NCBI RefSeq assembly: GCF_016860525.1
Contig: NZ_BNEA01000015.1
Coordinates: 4,514,001 to 4,578,000, forward strand
DNA length: 64,000 nucleotides
Reading direction: 5' to 3'
DNA from: Streptomyces rubradiris
GTDB taxonomy: Bacteria; Actinomycetota; Actinomycetes; Streptomycetales; Streptomycetaceae
A model generated the notes under the pieces. The model saw only the letters and a list, made by a program, of their open reading frames with translations, had not been told where the DNA came from and did no database searches. Shown piece after piece: positions 17,161 through 25,031 of this stretch; within the stretch, counting starts at the first letter, position 1, and every line of letters starts with the position of its first letter. The position numbers were made by a program, and so were the translations under genes.

Positions 17161-18587
17161 GCGGTCAGGGCCTGAAGCTGGTCCAGGAACCAGCGGGCGG
17201 GCGGCAGCGCGGTCGCGGCGGCGGCCAGCCGCTTGGAGCGGGCCGCCCGCTCCTCCGCCGGCAGGGTCAGCGCCTCGTGCAGCGCCCGCGCCGTGCCCGT
17301 GATGTCGTACGGGTTCACCGTGAACGCGTCCTCGCCCAGCTCCTCGTGCGCCCCCGCCTCCCGGGACAGCACCAGCGCGCAGCCCTCGTCGGAGACCACC
17401 GGGATCTCCTTGGCGACCAGGTTCATGCCGTCCCGGATGGGGTTCACCAGCGCCACGTCGGCCATCCGGTAGGCGGCCAGGGAGCGCGCGAAGTCGTCCT
17501 TCACGTGCAGCACCACCGGCGTCCAGCCCGGCGTGCCGTACCGCTCGTTGATCCGGTCCGCCACCCGCCGCACCTCGGCGGTGTAGTCGCGGTACACGGC
17601 CAGGTCCTGGCGGGAGGGGTAGGCGAACGCCACGTGGACGACCTTCTCCCGCCACTCGGGACGGTCGGTGAGCAACTGCTCGTACGCCAGCAGCCCGCGC
17701 ACGATGTTCTTGGACAGCTCGGTGCGGTCCACCCGGACGATCGTGCGGCGGCCCTCGCCGATCTCCTCGCGCAGCGCCGCCATCCGCTCGGCCACGTCCG
17801 CCCGGTGCGCCCGCTCGCGCAGGAAGTCCCCGTCCGCGCCCAGCCCGTGCACCCCGATCTCGGTGCCGGAGGGGATGCCGGGCCCCAGCACCTCATGGCA
17901 GCAGGCGGTGAAGGCGTCCGCCCAGCGCCGGGTCAGGAACCCCGCCCGGTCCGCGCCCAGGACGCCGCCGAGCAGCTCGGCCGCGATGTCGTCGGGCAGC
18001 AGCCGGAAGTAGTCCGGCGGGGCCCACGGGGTGTGCGAGAAGTGGCCGATGCGCAGGTCCGGCCGCAGCCGGCGGAGCATCCGGGGAGCCAGCGCCAGGT
18101 GGTAGTCCTGGATCAGCACCGCCGCGCCCTCGGCCGCCTCCTCGGCCAGCGCCTCGGCGAACGCCTGGTTGTAGGTCTGGTACGACGCCCACTGGCGACG
18201 GAAGTCCGCGTCGAACACCGGTTCCAACGGGGTCTGGTACAGCAGGTGGTGGACGAACCAGAGCACCGAGTTGGCGATGCCGTTGTACGCCTCGGCGTGC
18301 ACGGACGCGTCGATGTCGAGCATCCGCACCCGCTGCCCGCCGGTCTCCTCCACCGGCAGCAGCCCGCCGTCGGCGCGCCGCACCGCCGCCCGGTCGCCGT
18401 CGCCCAGCGCGGCGCACACCCACACCGAGTCCGCGTCCGACCCGATGGCGGACAGCCCCGAGACCAGCCCGCCGCCGCCCCGCCGGGCGTCGAGCGAGCC
18501 GTCCTCGCGTACCTGATAGGAGACCGGGCCGCGGTTGGAGGCGACCAGAACCCGAGCTTTGCCGACAGCAGTGCGCGTGGAAGCCAT
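17148..18587 (-). CDS. otsA: Trehalose-6-phosphate synthase OtsA
   Basis: 479 residues, a GT20 enzyme joining UDP- or ADP-glucose to glucose-6-phosphate. Seen motifs: ARVLVASNRGPVSY, GGGLVSGLSA, VWFVHHLLY, VLIQDYHLALAP, FSHTPWAPPDYFRLLP, RVDRTELSKNIVRGL and the C-terminal LVLSREAGAHEELG. ATG 18587 is taken as the start; a TTG at 18596 would add three residues. Trehalose is a spore and stress solute in Streptomyces. Confidence 0.95.
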   Translation of the reverse strand: MASTRTAVGKARVLVASNRGPVSYQVREDGSLDARRGGGGLVSGLSAIGSDADSVWVCAALGDGDRAAVRRADGGLLPVEETGGQRVRMLDIDASVHAEAYNGIANSVLWFVHHLLYQTPLEPVFDADFRRQWASYQTYNQAFAEALAEEAAEGAAVLIQDYHLALAPRMLRRLRPDLRIGHFSHTPWAPPDYFRLLPDDIAAELLGGVLGADRAGFLTRRWADAFTACCHEVLGPGIPSGTEIGVHGLGADGDFLRERAHRADVAERMAALREEIGEGRRTIVRVDRTELSKNIVRGLLAYEQLLTDRPEWREKVVHVAFAYPSRQDLAVYRDYTAEVRRVADRINERYGTPGWTPVVLHVKDDFARSLAAYRMADVALVNPIRDGMNLVAKEIPVVSDEGCALVLSREAGAHEELGEDAFTVNPYDITGTARALHEALTLPAEERAARSKRLAAAATALPPARWFLDQLQALTAQPS

Positions 18588-18661
18588 ACGCCTCAACCTA
18601 GCCCGGCCCGTAAACCCTCAAACGTGCGATCCACCTGCGAAGCAGGCCGTGTACCGACCGT

Positions 18662-19606
18662 TCACGCCACCTTCCGCTCCGCGTACTCCGCGATCTCCAC
18701 CATGGGCGGGCGCTCCTCGGTGTCCACCGAGTAGGTACGCGGCTCGAAGCCGTCCTCGCCCCGCTCGAACTGGGTCAGCGCGGGCCGCACCAGATGGCCC
18801 CGGGCCAGCCGGAGCTGGGCCGTGCGGTAGATCGCGGCGGCCATCCGGCCGAGGGCCTGACCGTCCTGGTGCCGGTGCTTGCGCACCCCCACGTCGACCT
18901 GGGCCAGCGCGTCCAGGCCCACCAGGTGTAGCGCGTCCACCAGCATGCCCAGCTCCACGCCGTAGCCCACCGGGAACGGCAGCTGCTCCAGCAGCGAGCG
19001 GCGGGCCGCGTACTCGCCGCCCAGCGGCTGCACGAAACCGGCCAGCTGCGGCCAGTGCATGTTCAGCAGCGGCCGGGCCATCAGCTCGGTGACCCGCCCG
19101 CCCTGCCCGGCGGAGCCCGCGAGCGGACGGTCGTACATCGCCTTGACCAGGTCCACGTCCGCCTCGGTGAGCAGCGGCCCGACGATGCCGAGCACGAAGT
19201 CGGAGGAGAACTCCCGCAGGTCCGCGTCGATGAAGCAGACGATGTCCCCGCCGGTCACCAGCAGCGAGCGCCACAGCACCTCGCCCTTGCCGGGGACGGC
19301 CGGGATGCGGGGCAGGATCTCGTCGCGGTGGACGACCCGGGCGCCGGCCCGCGCGGCGACCTCGGAGGTGCGATCGGTGGAGCCGGAGTCGACGACCACG
19401 ACCTCGTCGACGAGCGGGATCTGCTCCACGAGGTCGCGGCGGATGACGGTGACGATGTCACCGACCGTCTCCTCCTCGTTGAGGGCGGGCAGTACGACGC
19501 TGATCGTCTGGCCCGTGCGCTGCTTGGCGGCCAGCACCTGGTGCGGCGGGCGGTCGGCCACGGACCAGGAGCGGCGGCCCAGCCAGCGCTCGACTTCTTC
19601 CAGCAC
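18662..19606 (-). CDS. gpgS: Glucosyl-3-phosphoglycerate synthase (GT81)
   Basis: About 314 residues. The start GTG 19606 is favoured because GAGGAG stands 9-10 bases upstream; ATG 19654 would add 16 residues. Family marks: ISVVLPALNEEETVGDIV, VVDSGSTDRT, PGKGEVLWRSL, FIDADLREFSSDFV (DxD) and GYGVELGMLVD with a RKHRHQD segment. The enzyme links glucose from UDP-glucose to 3-phosphoglycerate, the first step to glucosylglycerate or methylglucose polysaccharides. No gpgP is adjacent. It lies upstream of otsA on the same strand, 74 bp away. Confidence 0.9.
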   Translation of the reverse strand: MLEEVERWLGRRSWSVADRPPHQVLAAKQRTGQTISVVLPALNEEETVGDIVTVIRRDLVEQIPLVDEVVVVDSGSTDRTSEVAARAGARVVHRDEILPRIPAVPGKGEVLWRSLLVTGGDIVCFIDADLREFSSDFVLGIVGPLLTEADVDLVKAMYDRPLAGSAGQGGRVTELMARPLLNMHWPQLAGFVQPLGGEYAARRSLLEQLPFPVGYGVELGMLVDALHLVGLDALAQVDVGVRKHRHQDGQALGRMAAAIYRTAQLRLARGHLVRPALTQFERGEDGFEPRTYSVDTEERPPMVEIAEYAERKVA

Positions 19607-19765
19607 GGTCGGCGGCTCCTCACTGTCACCACCACACGTCGCCGTGTGATGCATCTCGCGGTTCGGACGACTATCTCAACTGTCCTGGCCTTCGGTTACA
19701 GTCTTGAACAACGCCGATGACCATCGCATGTCGGGGGGTCAAGCGGCGTTGACAACCACATACAG

Positions 19766-19927
19766 CTCATCCAGAGGGGCAGAGGGACACGGCCCGATGA
19801 AGCCCCGGCAACCCTCCAGCCGATTCTCGTCTTCTTCCGAGCGAGGCTCCCGGCTAGGGAAGGTGCCAAATCCGTCTCACGGCGAGATGCGTCGTGAGGA
19901 AGATGAGGAGAAAGGGCCTCGCCTCAC
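19766..19927 (+). ncRNA. SAM-I (S-box) riboswitch controlling the thrC-like gene
   Basis: The S-box consensus is clear: CTCATC at 19766-19771 pairs with GATGAG at 19902-19907 as stem P1; GAGGGAC...GGCCCGATGA, CCCCGGCAACC and the GGTGCCAAATCC element follow in the right order. The P1 3' strand runs into the GAGGAG purine tract before the thrC-like start (19928), and CCTCGCCTC just downstream could pair with it, suggesting control of translation initiation. SAM-I normally represses methionine and sulfur genes. Confidence 0.93.
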
Positions 19928-21211
19928 ATGGCTGTGCAGACAGTTGCAACCTCCAGCGACTCCACCGTGGACCTCGGTCCCGCAGCGGCCCTCAGCTGTC
20001 GCGAATGCGGCCACCGGGTGCCCCTCGGACCGGTCTTCGCCTGCGAGGAGTGCTTCGGCCCGCTGGAGATCGCCTACGACTTCTCCGCCTACGACACCGA
20101 GGAACTGCGCCGGCGCATCGAGGCCGGCCCCGCCAGCATCTGGCGCTACGCCCCACTGCTGCCGGTCCCGGCCGACGTCGCCGAAAAGCCCAATCTCAAC
20201 CCCGGCTGGACCAAACTCGTCAAGGCCGACAACCTCGCCCGCGAACTGGGCGTGACCGGCGGCCTGTACGTCAAGGACGACTCCGGCAACCCGACCCACT
20301 CCTTCAAGGACCGGGTCGTCGCCCAGGCCCTGGAGGCCGCCCGCGCCTTCGGCTTCACCACCCTGTCCTGCTCCTCCACCGGCAACCTCGCCGGAGCCGT
20401 CGGCGCCGCCGCCGCCCGGGCCGGCTTCCGCTCCTGCGTGTTCATCCCGCACGACCTGGAGCAGGGCAAGATCGTCATGGCCGCGGTCTACGGCGGTGAA
20501 CTCGTCGGCATCGAGGGCAACTACGACGACGTGAACCGCTTCTGCTCCGAGCTGATCGGCGACCCGTCCGGCGAGGGCTGGGGCTTCGTCAACGTCAACC
20601 TGCGGCCGTACTACGCCGAGGGCTCCAAGACGCTGGCGTACGAGATCTGCGAGCAGCTCGGCTGGCGGCTGCCCGACCAGATCGTGATCCCGATCGCCTC
20701 CGGCTCCCAGCTCACGAAGATCGACAAGGGTCTCCAGGAGCTGATCAAGCTCGGGCTGGTCGAGGACCGGCCGTACAAGATCTTCGGCGCCCAGGCCGAG
20801 GGCTGCTCCCCGGTCTCCACCGCCTTCAAGGCCGGCCACGACGTCGTACGGCCGCAGAAGCCGGACACCATCGCCAAGTCCCTGGCGATCGGCAACCCGG
20901 CCGACGGCCCCTACGTCCTGGACGTGGCCCGCCGCACCGGCGGTGCCGTGGAGGACGTCACGGACGCGCAGATCGTCGACGCCATCCGGCTGCTGGCGCG
21001 CACCGAGGGCATCTTCGCGGAGACGGCGGGCGGCGTGACCGTCGGCGTGACCCGCAAGCTGCTCCAGGAGGGCGTGCTGGACCCGGCCAAGACCACGGTC
21101 GTCCTCAACACCGGTGACGGCCTGAAGACCCTGGACGCGGTCGCCGGGACCGGCCTGACCGCCACCATCCGCCCGACCCTGGACTCCTTCCGAGAGGCTG
21201 GCCTCGCATGA
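19928..21211 (+). CDS. thrC: Threonine-synthase-family PLP enzyme, likely homocysteine-forming
   Basis: 427 residues with a ThrC fold. An N-terminal zinc ribbon has C24-x2-C27 and C39-x2-C42. The PLP lysine is K127 in THSFKDR, followed by the SSTGNLAGAV cofactor loop. Annotated homologs are called threonine synthase. However, a SAM-I riboswitch controls it and a sulfur-carrier gene overlaps its stop. ThrC-type enzymes use O-phosphohomoserine; replacing phosphate by a carrier-bound thiocarboxylate sulfur would give homocysteine. I infer that role; I have a recollection that such a Streptomyces homocysteine synthase has been described, but cannot cite it. Confidence 0.85.
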   Translation: MAVQTVATSSDSTVDLGPAAALSCRECGHRVPLGPVFACEECFGPLEIAYDFSAYDTEELRRRIEAGPASIWRYAPLLPVPADVAEKPNLNPGWTKLVKADNLARELGVTGGLYVKDDSGNPTHSFKDRVVAQALEAARAFGFTTLSCSSTGNLAGAVGAAAARAGFRSCVFIPHDLEQGKIVMAAVYGGELVGIEGNYDDVNRFCSELIGDPSGEGWGFVNVNLRPYYAEGSKTLAYEICEQLGWRLPDQIVIPIASGSQLTKIDKGLQELIKLGLVEDRPYKIFGAQAEGCSPVSTAFKAGHDVVRPQKPDTIAKSLAIGNPADGPYVLDVARRTGGAVEDVTDAQIVDAIRLLARTEGIFAETAGGVTVGVTRKLLQEGVLDPAKTTVVLNTGDGLKTLDAVAGTGLTATIRPTLDSFREAGLA

Positions 21212-21483
21212 GCGTGACCGTTCGCATCCCCACCATCCTGCGTACCTACACCGGCGGCCGGGCCGAGGTCCCGGCCGAGGGCGGCACGCTCGGCGAGGTC
21301 ATCGCGGACCTGGAGAAGAACCACACGGGGATCGCCGCCCGCGTCCTGGACGACCAGGGCAAGCTGCGCCGGTTCGTCAACGTGTACGTCAACGACGACG
21401 ACGTGCGCTTCGAGCAGGGCCTGGACACGGCGACCCCCGACGGCGCCGGTATCTCGATCATCCCCGCGGTCGCCGGCGGCTGA
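21208..21483 (+). CDS. MoaD/ThiS-family sulfur-carrier protein
   Basis: 91 residues with a ubiquitin-like fold: VTVRIPTILRTYTGGRAEVP, a LGEVIADLEKNHTGI helix and a C-terminal GAGISIIPAVAGG that ends exactly in Gly-Gly. The free Gly-Gly is the group that is adenylated and thiocarboxylated in this family. ATG overlaps the thrC-like stop (ATGA), so both proteins are made together under the SAM riboswitch. It resembles CysO-type carriers more than a molybdopterin gene, since no other moa gene is near. Confidence 0.92.
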   Translation: MSVTVRIPTILRTYTGGRAEVPAEGGTLGEVIADLEKNHTGIAARVLDDQGKLRRFVNVYVNDDDVRFEQGLDTATPDGAGISIIPAVAGG

Positions 21484-21524
21484 CCATGCACCGACGGTGA
21501 GGCCGGTCACCGACCGTCCACTCG

Positions 21525-21559
21525 ATTGCCCCCTCCGTGAGAGAAACGGAGGGGGCAAT
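21525..21559. terminator. Strong hairpin terminator after the sulfur-carrier gene
   Basis: Perfect 14-bp arms (ATTGCCCCCTCCGT at 21525-21538, complement at 21546-21559) with a 7-base loop. It closes the riboswitch-thrC-carrier operon. Confidence 0.88.
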
Positions 21560-21915
21560 TCTGCGTGATTGAACGCGGTAGAGTTGGGGAACACGGTCGC
21601 GGCCGGGTGGCCGCGAGCCCTGCGATCATGCCGTGCGCCCGATGAGAAACAGCCAAGTTGTGCGGGTTCCGCGCGGCTTTTGTGGCTTTTATGGGGCCCG
21701 ACTTGCCCTGAATTCTGGCGAATTCTCGCCATATTCCAGATCTCCGACGTCCAGAATTCTCGTCCGATTGACCTGTTGCAGACGGCAGTTGGACAGATAC
21801 ATTCGGCCGCGGTCGACGCGTTCCGGCGCACGCCCCCGACCAGTTGGGGGGTGAGGTCTGACCCGGGTCCGCGAAGTGTGGATCTGTGCAAGGGCCAGTA
21901 ATAGGGGAGTTAGGC
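21560..21915 (+). promoter_or_regulatory. AT-richer leader/promoter region of the cold-shock gene
   Basis: 356 bases without a gene, clearly less GC-rich than the rest. Three GAATTC sites (21710, 21720, 21754) occur within 50 bp, and GAATTCTGG (21710-21718) forms a 9-bp inverted repeat with CCAGAATTC (21751-21759). A TTGACC at 21768-21773 could be a -35 element, but no -10 stands at standard spacing. The region presumably carries the cold-shock promoter and a long 5' UTR. Confidence 0.5.
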
Positions 21916-22119
21916 ATGGCTCAGGGCACCGTCAAGTGGTTCAACGCGGAGAAGGGGTACGGCTTCATCGCGGTCGACGGTGGTGCGGACGTCTTCGTCC
22001 ACTACAGCGCGATTCAGATGGACGGCTACCGCACCCTGGAAGAGGGCCAGCGGGTCGAGTTCGAGATCTCGCAGGGCCAGAAGGGTCCGCAGGCCGACAT
22101 GGTTCGCGTCACCGCCTGA
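21916..22119 (+). CDS. Cold-shock protein (CspA family)
   Basis: 67 residues, a single cold-shock domain with both RNA-binding motifs: [12 protein letters not shown] (RNP1) and VFVHYSAI (RNP2). ATG 21916 follows a GGGGAG site. It acts as an RNA chaperone or antiterminator in this family. The gene is monocistronic, flanked by terminator hairpins. Length is standard. Confidence 0.96.
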   Translation: MAQGTVKWFNAEKGYGFIAVDGGADVFVHYSAIQMDGYRTLEEGQRVEFEISQGQKGPQADMVRVTA

Positions 22120-22130
22120 ATGTTTCGTGT

Positions 22131-22166
22131 GAAGGGCCCGCACCTCGCAGAGGGTGCGGGCCCTTC
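22131..22166. terminator. Hairpin terminator of the cold-shock gene
   Basis: Perfect 14-bp arms (GAAGGGCCCGCACC at 22131-22144 and 22153-22166) with an 8-base loop, 11 bases after the stop codon. Confidence 0.88.
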
Positions 22167-22239
22167 GCCGTGCCGCAGCCGGGTCCCGGTTCCGGCGTTC
22201 GCGGGCGGCTGACGGGCACCTCTCCACCCGGCCGGGCGC

Positions 22240-22265
22240 TTGCACTCGACCATGCCGAGTGCTAA
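22240..22265. promoter_or_regulatory. CIRCE operator 1 upstream of groEL
   Basis: TTGCACTC-N9-GAGTGCTAA matches the CIRCE palindrome TTAGCACTC-N9-GAGTGCTAA with one change. HrcA binds CIRCE and represses groE operons until heat shock. Confidence 0.92.
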
Positions 22266-22273
22266 TCATTGCG

Positions 22274-22300
22274 TTAGCACTCTGAAGGTGAGAGTGACAG
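22274..22300. promoter_or_regulatory. CIRCE operator 2 (half-degenerate)
   Basis: A perfect left half TTAGCACTC at 22274-22282, a 9-base spacer, then GAGTG followed by ACAG instead of CTAA. It lies 8 bases after CIRCE 1, so two HrcA dimers may bind side by side. Confidence 0.75.
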
Positions 22301-22319
22301 TGAAGGACCGGGTCGGTGA

Positions 22320-24050
<1,731 letters not shown>

Positions 24051-24082
24051 TCGACCCGAGGGTTGATCAACTGTCCTACGAA

Positions 24083-24125
24083 CGAGGGCGGTACTCCTGG
24101 CTTTCCGGCCGGGGTACCGCCCTCG
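24083..24125. terminator. Hairpin terminator of groEL
   Basis: 12-bp arms (CGAGGGCGGTAC at 24083-24094 and GTACCGCCCTCG at 24114-24125) 33 bases after the stop. Confidence 0.85.
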
Positions 24126-24133
24126 GGCGTTTC

Positions 24134-24954
24134 CCGGTGTTGCCATGGTTGCCGTGGGGCCGCCCGCTTCTCGGCGATTGTCGTGCCTCCGCGAGCTGAG
24201 TCAAGGGCGCTGCGCGTCGCCTTCGGCGATGGGCCTTCGGCCCACCCTTGACACACCTCGCTCCAGCACGGGGGAGAAGCGAGCGGGCGGCCAGGGGAAA
24301 GTGGCCGGCTGGACTTGGTTGGTCCCTGCGGTGGGCTGCGTTCGCATCGTGGGTCGGGGATGCGCGCTCGCGCCTCGCCTGCACGCCGGGTGTGTTTGGC
24401 GGCTTGCGGGTTGGTGTGTGGTGTGTGGTGGCGCCGGGGGTGACGGGTGGTGGGCGTTGGGTGGTGGGGTGGTGGGTCTGGGGGTGGGTTGTTTTGGACT
24501 GCTTGTCCATAACTAGGTCCCCTGTCCCTCCCCTCCTCGCCCCTTGCGTATCCGGGCTGCTGTGGCGGTAGCTGTCGTCCGCCGCCCTGGTTCGCGAGAT
24601 GGCCGCTCGCCCGCAGGGTCCGCCCGCCGGGCCGCAAGCCGCCAAGCCGACCCGGCGTGCAGGCGAGACGCGACCGCGCACCACCCCACCGGGCCGCAAG
24701 CCGCTAAGCCCGCCCGGCGTGCTGGCGAGGCGCGAGCGCGTGACCCTGCCGACGGGGCCTTGTAGCCCACCCTTGGGTCCGGTGCCGGGCTGGGCCACTG
24801 TTCTTTCGGCCGCTCGCTCGCTTCTTCCCCGGGCTGGAGCGAGGTGTGTCAAGGGTGGCCCGGAGGGCCATCGGCGCAGCCGACGCGGGACGCGCCCTTG
24901 ACTCGCCTCGTGGAAGCCCGACACTGGCCGGGAAGCGAGCGGCCCGACGGCCAC
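24134..24954. mobile_element. Composite inverted-repeat element, copy A (821 bp)
   Basis: A non-coding repeat with a second copy at 56260-57290 in the same orientation. Its outer arms are imperfect inverted repeats (24147-24292 and 24808-24955). Inside come a reverse-strand 60-bp unit (about 24358-24420), a G-rich tract (24431-24490), an invariant 40-bp core (24491-24530) and two tandem 62-bp units (24627-24750). Both copies begin with CCGGTGTTGCCAT and end with GACGGCCAC. No transposase and no clear target duplication are seen, so MITE-like mobility is an inference. It fills the gap between convergent groEL and the deacetylase gene. Confidence 0.75.
24147..24292. repeat. Left arm of composite element A
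   Basis: It starts GGTTGCCGTGGGGCCGC and ends GAAGCGAGCGGGCGGCC. It contains an outer stem TCAAGGG (24201-24207)/CCCTTGA (24245-24251) enclosing two hairpins: TCGCC-TTC-GGCGA (24217-24229) and GGGCC-TTC-GGCCC (24231-24243). Inverted counterpart at 24808-24955. Confidence 0.85.
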
Positions 24955-24955
24955 C
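24808..24955. repeat. Right arm of composite element A
   Basis: The reverse complement aligns along its length with the left arm. The TCAAGGG (24849-24855)/CCCTTGA (24895-24901) stem is kept, and the two inner hairpins are here TGGCCC-GGA-GGGCCA (24856-24870) and TCGGC-GCA-GCCGA (24871-24883): different bases, same pairing. Confidence 0.85.
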
Positions 24956-25031
24956 TGGAAGCTCCGCCGCGTGTACGAAGGCCGCCCACCGAGAGGGGCG
25001 GCCTTCCGGGGATCAGGAGATCAGGGGACGT

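Noticed and set aside
21768..21796. TTGACC plus downstream sequence as a sigma-70-type promoter of the cold-shock gene.
   Set aside because: No reasonable -10 hexamer at 16-19 bp spacing; kept only as a possible -35.
24134..24954. CRISPR array or IS element as explanation for the repeat region.
   Set aside because: Units of 61-62 bp are adjacent without spacers, there are no cas genes, and no transposase frame or DDE motif is present in either copy.
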